From NCBI GenBank assembly GCA_964539395.1, contig CAZIIU010000013.1, positions 1-64,000 on the forward strand: 64,000 nt of DNA. The letters are read 5' to 3'. The notes below the pieces were generated by a model. The model worked only from the letters and a program-made list of their open reading frames with translations, did no database searches and was not told where the DNA came from. Shown piece after piece: positions 22,954 through 31,702 of the stretch (the first letter of the stretch is position 1; every line of letters starts with the position of its first letter). The position numbers and the translations under genes were made by a program. Source of the stretch: M55B112 sp964539395 (GTDB taxonomy: Bacteria > Bacteroidota > Bacteroidia > Bacteroidales > GCA-2748055).

Positions 22954-24999
22954 CTAGAGTCTAACGCCAATTACCAGTATGTCATCAACCTGGGGCTCAT
23001 CACCCATCCAGTCCTTAATCTCACGTTCAAGCATGCCATACTGTTCATTCATCGGATGACTGGCAATTTGTTGAAGGAGTTTTACAAACCGGCCTGTCAT
23101 ATACTTACCGCCTTTCTCCCCGCCAAACTGATCGGCATACCCATCTGAAAAAATATAGATCATATCACCTTCTTCATAGGTAAAGGAATGATTCGTAAAA
23201 CTCTTTTTGATCTCAATAATATGTCCACCGATCGGTATACGGTCTGCCTTGTATTTTACCAATTCACCATTGCGTACAAGAACCAGCGGATTAAATGCAC
23301 CGGCAAACTGCACAAGTTTCTTTTTCCTATCGATAGTTACCATGGCCAGATCCATTCCATCCTGAACAGATTCATTCTTTGTCTGCCGGAGGGTAGCAGT
23401 AACCCCTTCATCGAGAATCCTGAGTATTTCCGAGGGTTGTGTTTCATTCTCCACATTCAGTGCATAGTTCAGCTGGTTGTTTCCTACTATCGACATAAAC
23501 GCTCCAGGAACACCATGCCCTGTGCAATCGACTGCCGAAACAATCAACTTGCCGTTTTTTGCGGCTACCCAATAGAAATCTCCACTCACTATATCACGTG
23601 GCTTATAAAAGAAAAATGCATTCGGTATGATCCTCTTCAAATAATCATCCGGGGGCAATATTGCTTTCTGAATTCTGCTTGCATAATGTATACTGTCTTC
23701 AATCTCATTATAGGCCCTCTGAAGCGAGTCATTGGCTTTAGACAACATGTTTCTCTGCTCCTCCAGTGTATCACGCTGCGCCTCTATCTCCTCTTTCTGA
23801 ACCACCACTTCAGCGGTACGATCCTTCACTTTTTGCTCCAGTTCATTGTAGTAGCTCTCCAACTCGGCTATCATGTTGTTGAATTGCTCCGACAGTGATG
23901 CGATCTCATTGTTCCCTACCACCTCAGCCCGTTCATTCAGGTGTCCGGCAGTGATCCGGTTGACATTCGAAACGAGTCGCTTAATGGGATCGGTGATCAC
24001 TTTGGTTTTCCTGTAAAGCAGAATAACGACGATCACAACAGTAACGGAGAACAGCAGTATGAACTTAAACAGTTCCCGCCTTAAGATGGTCCTCTCTTCA
24101 GTGGTATCTGATATGATTCGAATGACGGATTCCTTATAAAGACTCGTATTTTTTCGGTCCAGATAAATAAAATCGCGCCTAACAGGTGGTTTTGACCGGG
24201 GGTCATCCAGGGTAACCCTCTCTTTCGATTCCATTACCTTCCTGTAGGTCGATGCAAACTCATCCTCAATGGTGGCATCACCATTCAGGCACAATGGATT
24301 ATCCATGCCGATAAAAAGATCAACAGAGATAATATTGGTACGCATCGCTGCCATGTTGTTCATCCGCTTCTTCACGAAATCAATAATACTGTCTGCCTGG
24401 TCAGAATATATCCCCAATTCAATCAGGTACCTGCCATCGAGGGTTGGAATGTAGGTGAACTTCTTCAGACGCTTGGTTGAATTCTCAATGGTAAACTTCT
24501 CACTCAGAAACTCCCCGCTCTCCCATACATGCTCAAGCATCTCTTTATGTTCCATACCAAATTCAAAAAAATTCAGACCAAGGTCGGGCTTAAACGTTGT
24601 ATTTACTACTACACCATCCCTGTTGATTACATAGATATCCTGGTTCTCGCAGTCCATACCTATGCGCTTTTGAACAGCCGACAGATCAGTCGTCTCAATA
24701 TTTTTCGTATCCCTGAATACTTCATTAACGAGAATCTCGCTGTACCGCTTCAGGTCAGGGTCAATCTGCTTATCCAGGATCCGCATGGCCATATCCTGCA
24801 TCTCATGAATCTGCTTGATCTCCTCACTGATAATCTTACTTTTACTCTTACTCGATTCTTCAAGAATGCTCCAGGTCTGCCGGACATTAATAATACCCAG
24901 AGCCAGCAGAGCCAGTATCGCCGGAATAACAACATTCAGAATCAACTGCTTAAATATCGTAGTACGCTTTCTCAAAGTAAGTTTTAATTCGTTTTCCAA
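22954..24999 (-). CDS. membrane sensor with HAMP and SpoIIE-type PP2C phosphatase
   Basis: A 681-residue inner-membrane protein. TM1 (about 17-37), a large extracytoplasmic sensor region (40-310) resembling Cache-type domains, TM2 (about 311-330), HAMP (331-385), a coiled coil (385-450) and a C-terminal SpoIIE/RsbU-like serine phosphatase (460-681). Phosphatase metal motifs are visible as GDFYW, DCTGHGVPGAF and FSDGYADQFGG. Family members dephosphorylate STAS-domain anti-anti-sigma factors in partner-switching systems. No STAS protein or anti-sigma kinase is encoded nearby, so the substrate is unknown. Its 5' end overlaps the upstream HEAT-repeat gene by 16 bases. Confidence 0.9.
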   Translation of the reverse strand: MENELKLTLRKRTTIFKQLILNVVIPAILALLALGIINVRQTWSILEESSKSKSKIISEEIKQIHEMQDMAMRILDKQIDPDLKRYSEILVNEVFRDTKNIETTDLSAVQKRIGMDCENQDIYVINRDGVVVNTTFKPDLGLNFFEFGMEHKEMLEHVWESGEFLSEKFTIENSTKRLKKFTYIPTLDGRYLIELGIYSDQADSIIDFVKKRMNNMAAMRTNIISVDLFIGMDNPLCLNGDATIEDEFASTYRKVMESKERVTLDDPRSKPPVRRDFIYLDRKNTSLYKESVIRIISDTTEERTILRRELFKFILLFSVTVVIVVILLYRKTKVITDPIKRLVSNVNRITAGHLNERAEVVGNNEIASLSEQFNNMIAELESYYNELEQKVKDRTAEVVVQKEEIEAQRDTLEEQRNMLSKANDSLQRAYNEIEDSIHYASRIQKAILPPDDYLKRIIPNAFFFYKPRDIVSGDFYWVAAKNGKLIVSAVDCTGHGVPGAFMSIVGNNQLNYALNVENETQPSEILRILDEGVTATLRQTKNESVQDGMDLAMVTIDRKKKLVQFAGAFNPLVLVRNGELVKYKADRIPIGGHIIEIKKSFTNHSFTYEEGDMIYIFSDGYADQFGGEKGGKYMTGRFVKLLQQIASHPMNEQYGMLEREIKDWMGDEPQVDDILVIGVRL

Positions 25000-27900
25000 T
25001 GAATAAACCTGGCTGCATCAGCAGTACTGAAGAAGCGGTGGCAAACCAACCTTAATTCCGGCAAATCAAACAATAACTCCCTGAACACCTTTCTCTCTAT
25101 CTGGTAAAACCGGAATTCAGGATGAGATGCAAGATAATCCATTTGTCCCAAAATTGCGGGATAGTCGGTAAGGTTTATTACTACTCCCTCTGAAAGCAGG
25201 TTTTCTATCGCACTACCGGACTTCATAATAGACACATAATCAGGCCTATCCGTGGATATGTAAGAATTACCGATAAAATTGGAGGCAAATTTATAAATCG
25301 TCTCCCGCTCAAGATCACTAAATAATTTCCAGCTTTTAAGCTCTTCAACAACCTCAATGATTCCTGAACCAAATGATGGTACTTCAGCAGGTCCTGCTAT
25401 ACTTTCATCACTATAAACTCCTTCTATCCTTTTTACAATATCAGTGTATAGTTCTTTATCCTTAGTTGCCAGAACATGCGATGCGGTTTTACTGATAACA
25501 GGATCAGGATGAAATACCTGTGCAGCAAGGTACCTTTCTGCATCAACATCAATACTTCTTAACATTTCAATTGCACAAATGCGCAAATAACTTCCTGTAT
25601 AAAGACCATCCCTGTTCATCAAATCAATCAGCAACTTTTCATATGAACTGATCTCCACTGGCATTTCATTTTGCAATCTCCTGATCTTTTCAGGCACGGA
25701 AAGAGCATCATAATAGGGCTCGAGGTAGGCATAGACCTGGTCATCAACAATCAGGTTCATTAGTTCAAGGGCATAGCCTGCATCTTCATTGTCTTTATCT
25801 TCAATGCTCTGTTGTACATGACCAATGACACTTCTGTCATATGCGATCCCCAACAGGTTAAAAATAAGATGGTCCGTGCGCTTTCTCTCCTCTGCAATGG
25901 CCCCATACAAGTCGTTCCCGGGATCATTCTCCCTTATGACAAATTCTGCTGCTATGTTCATTGCACCGGCAAGTACTGCCTCATAGACCAGATCAAGCAG
26001 AACCAATTTCTGCTGTTCATCAGGATGATAATTGTATATGTATAATCCACGAATGGCTGCCTCCCTCACATCCCTCTGAAAATAACTGATCTTATCGAAC
26101 AAGAGATCTTTCGCACGCTGACTTCCGATTGAAATCATGGCCCGAACAATTCTTAATCGCACGATCTCCTCGACTCCCGACTTGTGAAAGGCATTTTCCA
26201 GGTGACCCAGAACCAGATCACCCATATCCACCAGTGCCGACCAAGCTGCTGTATACAGATCGGGGTGTCCAAGATAATCCACCAGGTAACTGCCAATCTG
26301 CTTAACTTTCAGTTTTCCTGCAGCCTCAATGGCAGCAATCCGAATCTGCATGTCCCGGTCCCGGAGAAGCGATATGATATTTGGAAGCTGACCCTCATCA
26401 CGCAGTTCAACAGTTTGCAACAACGAAGCAAGTACCCTGTTCCTGTCGGACGTCCTGAAATGCTCTGAAATCTTTTTCCCCGGGAGATTCAACCGTTCTT
26501 TATATGCTAATATGATTTCTCTGAGTTCCTCATCCTTACTACTTTTCAGAGCACTCTCCACAATTTCGTCAGGGCACCGGTACAAGGTGCCTGAAATCAA
26601 CTTCCATGCAACCTTTCTCTTCTCTTCATCAGAAGCACCAAGAAGATGGTTCAGCTGATCATGATCAGTCTGATGATAGAAATAGGGATCCAGCCGGATC
26701 ATCTCACGATACATCGAAGCCTCTGATACATTCTCTTCCTGGGACTGTACATTGGAAACATCCATCGTTTCGGCAGCCCTGGCAGTTGCCAAAGATTCGT
26801 TTAATGTCCTGCGATACAACCTGTACAGCGACAGCCCGAGTATGACCCAAATGACAAGCAGAGCTATTAGTATATAGGAGAAATGGATAACCTGAATAAA
26901 ACTCAGAAATAATAAGCCAGCCATTATCAGTCCGGCTGCAAAGGCTGTAAATTCATTGACAATCCCATCAATTTTTGCCTGGATATCAAACCGCTCACCA
27001 GAATCGATCGATTGGTAAAGTATTTTCATTGAAGGACTTTCAATGGCATCCTTAAGCGACTTGTTGAAAAGCTTGGAAAGTGATATTACCAGGAAAAAAA
27101 ATGTAAAACTGGCCGCCTCTGCCGTATACCCGAAAAAGCCACCCACAACAGCTGCAATGATCGTTAAAACCAACAACAGTACCGGTGAGATCAACAATGA
27201 AACTCTGAGACCGTAATTCTTCATCAGCCATCCGTATAGGGTACTTTTTATGACCACAGTAAAGATCATCATCGTACCGAAAAATGCACCGAGAAAACTT
27301 GTCAACTCTCTGCTATCCTCATAATTTGCCTCGGTGGCCCACATAAAGGAATAATGGATAAAAAAGGCGACAATAACGCTGAGAATTACGAACATCGCCA
27401 TCATGGAAGTGTATCTCTTTCGGAATATGCTTAAAAAACCTCTGCTTCTTCTTTTTAATTCCGAAGAAATTAAAACTGTCCCTATACGGTGCTTGTAAAG
27501 AACCAGTATTTGAAACAACATTGCAATGATCAGACTTGCCAGGCCGATCAGCAGGGTATTATGTACTTCAAAATTAAATCTAACCAGCAAGGGTACTGCA
27601 TAAAAAGCCATGATCATCCCAACGATCGAACCGGTATCGATCACACCAAAGAGCCTCTTTCCCTCCCTGAGTGTAAAGTACCTGCCGGCCGTGCCCCAGA
27701 ATCCCAACAAGCTGATTATGATCAGCGGTCCCATAAATACCAACAGTGCAAATGTTACAACGGGATCATCTGTAATATTATATCCGAGACGAATGATACC
27801 GGTCAGAATAATAACCATTAAAAGATTGAGAATCGTAAATAACCCGAAGCGTATCTTTTTCTGGAGATAGGTGTATGCAGAGGTGAAGAGGATTCCAACG

Positions 27901-28085
27901 GCACCTGAAATCATGAAGGCGCGGGGCATCATATTAGCACTGTAGGCATCAAGAAATAATGCATTGGCGCCTACGTCCAGGGCCCCGGCAAAAATACCAA
28001 GAAAAACTGATTGTGTCAGAAGGAGGAATACAACACTTCTTTCATCCTTTTCGATGTTCATCAACTTGGGAATGCTTAGTGCCAT
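24984..28085 (-). CDS. nucleotide-translocase-like membrane protein with HEAT repeats and degenerate cNMP-like domain
   Basis: First gene of the six-gene operon, about 1033 residues. Residues 10-420 hold about a dozen hydrophobic helices resembling the ATP/ADP translocase (TLC/MFS) fold. Residues about 545-900 contain HEAT-type helical pairs (RDRDMQIRIAAIEAAGKLK and similar). The last 120 residues start with LKSWKLFSDLERETIYKFA and end with ERKVFRELLFDLPEL, which resembles the ends of a cyclic-nucleotide-binding domain, but the phosphate-binding cassette is not recognisable. I start at the ATG at 28085 (MALSIPKLMNIEKDE), because the frame to 28145 would include the probable promoter. Transport activity is uncertain; a sensory or scaffold role is possible. 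Confidence 0.8.
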   Translation of the reverse strand: MALSIPKLMNIEKDERSVVFLLLTQSVFLGIFAGALDVGANALFLDAYSANMMPRAFMISGAVGILFTSAYTYLQKKIRFGLFTILNLLMVIILTGIIRLGYNITDDPVVTFALLVFMGPLIIISLLGFWGTAGRYFTLREGKRLFGVIDTGSIVGMIMAFYAVPLLVRFNFEVHNTLLIGLASLIIAMLFQILVLYKHRIGTVLISSELKRRSRGFLSIFRKRYTSMMAMFVILSVIVAFFIHYSFMWATEANYEDSRELTSFLGAFFGTMMIFTVVIKSTLYGWLMKNYGLRVSLLISPVLLLVLTIIAAVVGGFFGYTAEAASFTFFFLVISLSKLFNKSLKDAIESPSMKILYQSIDSGERFDIQAKIDGIVNEFTAFAAGLIMAGLLFLSFIQVIHFSYILIALLVIWVILGLSLYRLYRRTLNESLATARAAETMDVSNVQSQEENVSEASMYREMIRLDPYFYHQTDHDQLNHLLGASDEEKRKVAWKLISGTLYRCPDEIVESALKSSKDEELREIILAYKERLNLPGKKISEHFRTSDRNRVLASLLQTVELRDEGQLPNIISLLRDRDMQIRIAAIEAAGKLKVKQIGSYLVDYLGHPDLYTAAWSALVDMGDLVLGHLENAFHKSGVEEIVRLRIVRAMISIGSQRAKDLLFDKISYFQRDVREAAIRGLYIYNYHPDEQQKLVLLDLVYEAVLAGAMNIAAEFVIRENDPGNDLYGAIAEERKRTDHLIFNLLGIAYDRSVIGHVQQSIEDKDNEDAGYALELMNLIVDDQVYAYLEPYYDALSVPEKIRRLQNEMPVEISSYEKLLIDLMNRDGLYTGSYLRICAIEMLRSIDVDAERYLAAQVFHPDPVISKTASHVLATKDKELYTDIVKRIEGVYSDESIAGPAEVPSFGSGIIEVVEELKSWKLFSDLERETIYKFASNFIGNSYISTDRPDYVSIMKSGSAIENLLSEGVVINLTDYPAILGQMDYLASHPEFRFYQIERKVFRELLFDLPELRLVCHRFFSTADAARFIHWKTN

Positions 28086-28120
28086 CCTCAGGGAATTTGC
28101 AATTAAGGTGCAGCAAAATA

Positions 28121-28128
28121 CAAAATTA
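28121..28128 (-). promoter_or_regulatory. putative -7 element of the six-gene operon (TAATTTTG)
   Basis: On the minus strand TAATTTTG matches TAnnTTTG exactly, 35 bases before the chosen ATG at 28085. No other exact match lies between the operon's genes at the joints I examined, in keeping with one transcript across about 16 kb. Confidence 0.4.
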
Positions 28129-28334
28129 TCATTTGAGTGCAGCAATTATTTTTCAAACGATTCAAAAAACCAACTTAAAGCTGAATAAAATATGACCAAT
28201 ATAAGGAAAAGAACCTGCCAAAACATTGCTTCACTGGATAACTGACCTTAATTTGATGATGAAATTAAACAAATGGCAACCTTAATTGTAAAAAAAATTA
28301 ATACTTTTAAAATCAATATTCCAAAAATGAGCTG

Positions 28335-29105
28335 ATGTTCGGTCCGGATGAAGAAGTAGATATCAAAATTGCCCGCCGGCGCGAATTAGTCTTCATAATT
28401 CTATCCGGTATCTTTCTCGGTACACTCGCTGTACTCAATATTCTGGGCCTTTCCAGACAGATTGATCTGTCGTTCACGATCCGCGGGTGGACTGTGCCTT
28501 TTATCGTCTTTATTGGTGTACTCCCCTACCCGATCACATTCCTGTGTACAGACTTTATAAGTGAACTCTACGGAAGACGAAGGGCCAATACAGTTGTTTG
28601 GGTGGGCCTCATACTCAACCTCTGGGTACTTTTTATCCTCTGGATCGGCGGTGTGCTTCCCCCACGGCCTGAACTGGATGCAAATAACCTGCCAGAGCTG
28701 ACAGATCCAACCTATAGCTTCTTTTATTTCCGAAAATTAACTGGAATGGCCACAATGGCATCTATGATCGCCTACCTGACCGCCCAGTTTGTCGACGTGC
28801 AGATATTCCACCTCTTAAAAAAACTCACAAAGGGAAAAGCCCTTTGGCTAAGGAACAACGGTTCCACTCTCACCAGCCAGATGGTCGACTCAATTGCAGT
28901 GATCCTGATTACCTACTCTTTCTCCGACGCGATCCATATCCATCCGGGAGAGACCGTGGCACACGGACTTATGATACTCATCTTGTCAAATTATACCTTC
29001 AAAATGGTCTCTGCCCTGCTTGACACAATACCTTTCTATATAGGGGTCAAGACCCTTTCCCGCTACCTTCACCTGGATCCAAATAAAGATTACAGTGGTA
29101 AATAA
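28335..29105 (+). CDS. yhhQ: queuosine precursor transporter (YhhQ/VUT family)
   Basis: An inner-membrane protein of 256 residues with about six helices. It carries the family's recognisable segments: FLCTDFISELYGRRRA, AYLTAQFVDVQIFHLLKKLT and the loop LWLRNNGSTLTSQMVDS. YhhQ proteins import queuosine precursors (preQ0/preQ1) for tRNA modification. It diverges from the six-gene operon; a near match to the -7 element (TACTTTTA) lies upstream. No queuosine gene is adjacent, so the assignment rests on family motifs. Confidence 0.9.
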   Translation: MFGPDEEVDIKIARRRELVFIILSGIFLGTLAVLNILGLSRQIDLSFTIRGWTVPFIVFIGVLPYPITFLCTDFISELYGRRRANTVVWVGLILNLWVLFILWIGGVLPPRPELDANNLPELTDPTYSFFYFRKLTGMATMASMIAYLTAQFVDVQIFHLLKKLTKGKALWLRNNGSTLTSQMVDSIAVILITYSFSDAIHIHPGETVAHGLMILILSNYTFKMVSALLDTIPFYIGVKTLSRYLHLDPNKDYSGK

Positions 29106-29212
29106 GGTACATCCGCGTCTCATCATATCATTAGTACCCTTAAATAGTAATGCATTTTATACCCTGTCAAACATACACCAAAAAAGCAGCTGTCTTATCC
29201 AAATTTTGTAAT

Positions 29213-29257
29213 TTTGTTTAGCTTTGTTTAAACTTTTTTCTGTATCTTTTAAACAAA
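29213..29257. promoter_or_regulatory. putative operator/promoter of the leucine-mevalonate operon
   Basis: The octamer TTTGTTTA occurs at 29213 and again at 29223, ten bases apart, and its reverse complement TAAACAAA occurs at 29250-29257. The second and third copies form a perfect 9-base inverted repeat (TTTGTTTAA / TTAAACAAA) with a 17-base spacer. A near match to the -7 element (TATCTTTT, 29243-29250) lies between the arms. A regulator bound here would sit directly on the promoter, 44 bases before the first gene. Confidence 0.45.
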
Positions 29258-29300
29258 ATCGGATAAAAAGGTGTTAATGATAAAATAAAAGCAAAAAAGA

Positions 29301-30908
29301 TTGTATACGATCAGGTCCAATATAGAAACAAGAAACTCTGAATTCAGGCAAAGAAAAGAATTTCACAGCGCACTGCTTAACAATTACCGGTCTTCATTGG
29401 CAGAGGTCATCTCCGGGGGGACGACAGTTGCCAGGGAAAAGCACACCGCCCGTGGAAAACTGTTGGTCAGGGACCGCATCGACCTGCTGATCGATCCCAA
29501 TACACCCTTTCTTGAACTCTCCCCGCTGGCAGCTTACGAGCAGTACGACAACCAGTTCCCTTCTGCCGGTATCGTTACTGGAATAGGAGTGATCCACGGT
29601 AAAGAGACTATCATCATAGCAAACGACGCCACGGTAAAGGGCGGTACATACGTGGAAGAGACCATTAAAAAGCACCTGCGCGCACAGGAAATCGCACTCA
29701 AAAACCATCTACCTGCAGTCTACCTGGTAGACTCCGGCGGAGTTTTCCTGCCAAACCAGGCCGAGGTGTTCCCCGACAAAGAGGATTTTGGCCGCATTTT
29801 CTACAACCAGGCACGCCTTTCAGCTGCCGGTATTCCGCAGATAGCCATCGTTATGGGATCATGTACCGCAGGTGGAGCATATGTCCCGGCCATGAGCGAC
29901 GAGACGATTATCGTTAAGGACCAGGGTACGATCTTTCTCGGGGGACCGCCACTTGTTCGGGCCGCTACCGGTGAGAACGTTACTGCCGAAGAGCTCGGTG
30001 GTGGTGTGGTGCACACCTCCATCTCAGGTGTTGCCGACCATTTGGCCGAAAACGACAGGGATGCACTTCAAATCTGCAGGAACATCTTCGAAACACTCCA
30101 GATGCCCGAACGGCAAAACCTCGAACGCATCCCGGTAAAAGAACCGCTCTACGACCCTGAAGAGATTCCCGGGATCCTTCCGGTATCAGGCCGAGAGCCA
30201 TACGATGTAAGAGAAATCATCGCCCGACTGGTCGATGGTAGTGAGTTCTCCGAGTTTAAGAAAAACTACGGTACTACGCTGATCACCGGTTTTGCACATA
30301 TCATGGGCTATCCCGTAGGTATCATCGCCAACAACGGGATCCTCTTTTCCGAATCCTCCCTCAAAGGGACCCACTTCATCCAGTTATGCGATTTTCGCGG
30401 TCTCCCGATCATCTTCCTTCAGAATATCTCCGGCTTCATGGTCGGTAAAAAATATGAGCAGGGAGGCATAGCCAAAGACGGCGCTAAAATGGTCCATGCC
30501 GTTGCCAATACCCGGGTGCCCCGCTTTACGATCATAATCGGAGGGTCATTCGGCGCCGGAAACTATGCCATGTCGGGGAGGGCGTATGATCCAAACATGC
30601 TGTTCATGTGGCCGAACTCCAAAATTTCGGTTATGGGCGGTGAACAGGCTGCAGATGTTCTTGCAACCATCAGGGAGGATCAACTTGCAGCAAAAGGTGA
30701 AACACTAACCCCTGAAGAAAATGAAAAAATACGCCGTCCTATCATCAATAAATATGAATATGAAGGATCTGCTTATTACAGCAGTTCAAGGCTGTGGGAC
30801 GATGGAATCATCGAACCGGCACAGACCAGGATCATCTTGGGTATCTCCATCTCCATGTCGCTGAACAGAAAATTTGACAACCCCCAATATGGCGTGTTCC
30901 GAATGTAA
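29301..30908 (+). CDS. liuB: methylcrotonyl-CoA carboxylase, carboxyltransferase (beta) subunit
   Basis: The 535-residue carboxyltransferase half of a biotin carboxylase. It moves the carboxyl group from biotin to 3-methylcrotonyl-CoA, giving 3-methylglutaconyl-CoA in leucine breakdown. The N-terminus (SNIETRNSEF) and the central GSCTAGGAYVPAMSDE and FLGGPPLVRAATGE segments are those of MCC beta rather than of propionyl-CoA carboxylase. The biotin-carrying alpha subunit is two genes downstream. The only start that keeps the conserved N-terminus is the TTG at 29301; an in-frame stop lies at 29286. The substrate is inferred from motifs and the adjacent hydratase. Confidence 0.92.
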   Translation: MYTIRSNIETRNSEFRQRKEFHSALLNNYRSSLAEVISGGTTVAREKHTARGKLLVRDRIDLLIDPNTPFLELSPLAAYEQYDNQFPSAGIVTGIGVIHGKETIIIANDATVKGGTYVEETIKKHLRAQEIALKNHLPAVYLVDSGGVFLPNQAEVFPDKEDFGRIFYNQARLSAAGIPQIAIVMGSCTAGGAYVPAMSDETIIVKDQGTIFLGGPPLVRAATGENVTAEELGGGVVHTSISGVADHLAENDRDALQICRNIFETLQMPERQNLERIPVKEPLYDPEEIPGILPVSGREPYDVREIIARLVDGSEFSEFKKNYGTTLITGFAHIMGYPVGIIANNGILFSESSLKGTHFIQLCDFRGLPIIFLQNISGFMVGKKYEQGGIAKDGAKMVHAVANTRVPRFTIIIGGSFGAGNYAMSGRAYDPNMLFMWPNSKISVMGGEQAADVLATIREDQLAAKGETLTPEENEKIRRPIINKYEYEGSAYYSSSRLWDDGIIEPAQTRIILGISISMSLNRKFDNPQYGVFRM

Positions 30909-30910
30909 TC

Positions 30911-31702
30911 ATGAAACAGAAACAATATATCATAGAATCGACCGGATCGCAGGTGGGTTATATCACCCTCGACAGGCCAGAGGTACACAACGCCCTGAAC
31001 ATAGAAATGATACGCGAAATAGCCGGATCGATAAAAAGATTCAATACTAGGAAGGGGTTAAGGATGATTATCATCAATGCAAACGGCGATAATTTCTCTG
31101 CAGGGGCGGATCTGAAATGGATGAAGAAGGGACTCGAACAAAATGAAAAAGAGCTAAACAGTGAAAGCCTCGAACTGGCAAACCTATTCAACAGCATCTA
31201 CAACTCATCAGTGGTAACTGTGGCTATAGCAAAAGGAAAAGTCATCGGTGGAGCCAACGGGATTATCAGCGCTACGGATATCTCAATTGCCGGCGAAAAC
31301 AGTTCATTCACCTTCTCCGAAGTCAGACTCGGACTCATACCCGCTATCATTGCACCCTACATCGTGCAAAGGACCGGCGAAAATATTGCCCGGGAATGGA
31401 TGCTCACTGGTAGAACGATTCCTGCGCGTGAGGCATATCAGCGCGGACTGCTACATGCCCTGGTACCGGAAACCGATCTTCCACGATACCTGGAGCAGTT
31501 CACGGAAACCATGCTCAACAACGGTCCTAATGCAATGAAGGGCATAAAAAAGATGTTCAGAAAACAGGAATTATCAGCACACCCCGACCAGCTGATGAAA
31601 CCCACTGCAAAACTCATTGGGAAATACAGGATATCGGAAGAGGGACAGGAGGGAATAAAGGCTTTCTTTGAAAAACGAAAACCTGCCTGGTACAATGAAT
31701 AA
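30911..31702 (+). CDS. liuC: methylglutaconyl-CoA hydratase (crotonase family)
   Basis: A crotonase-fold enzyme of 263 residues. FSAGADLKWMK and FSEVRLGLIPAIIAPYI are characteristic of LiuC-type 3-methylglutaconyl-CoA hydratases, which form HMG-CoA. The oxyanion-hole glycines (GGANG) are present. It lies two bases after liuB and overlaps liuD by eight bases, so it sits between the two carboxylase subunits, as in liu clusters. In this block its product HMG-CoA is also the substrate of the HMG-CoA reductase encoded downstream. Confidence 0.9.
   Translation: MKQKQYIIESTGSQVGYITLDRPEVHNALNIEMIREIAGSIKRFNTRKGLRMIIINANGDNFSAGADLKWMKKGLEQNEKELNSESLELANLFNSIYNSSVVTVAIAKGKVIGGANGIISATDISIAGENSSFTFSEVRLGLIPAIIAPYIVQRTGENIAREWMLTGRTIPAREAYQRGLLHALVPETDLPRYLEQFTETMLNNGPNAMKGIKKMFRKQELSAHPDQLMKPTAKLIGKYRISEEGQEGIKAFFEKRKPAWYNE

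Noticed and set aside
11887..28085. Anti-phage defence island reading of the nSTAND operon
   Set aside because: nSTAND ATPases do occur in defence, but there is no fused effector (nuclease, TIR, protease), no integrase or other defence genes, and the partners are envelope and T9SS proteins. Kept as an open possibility only.
28086..28145. N-terminal extension of the HEAT translocase protein
   Set aside because: The extension covers the putative operon promoter at 28121-28128 and does not resemble the family N-terminus.
29106..29150. GGTAC/GTACC inverted repeat after the queuosine transporter gene
   Set aside because: A five-base stem with a 23-base loop and no T-run is not enough to call a terminator.
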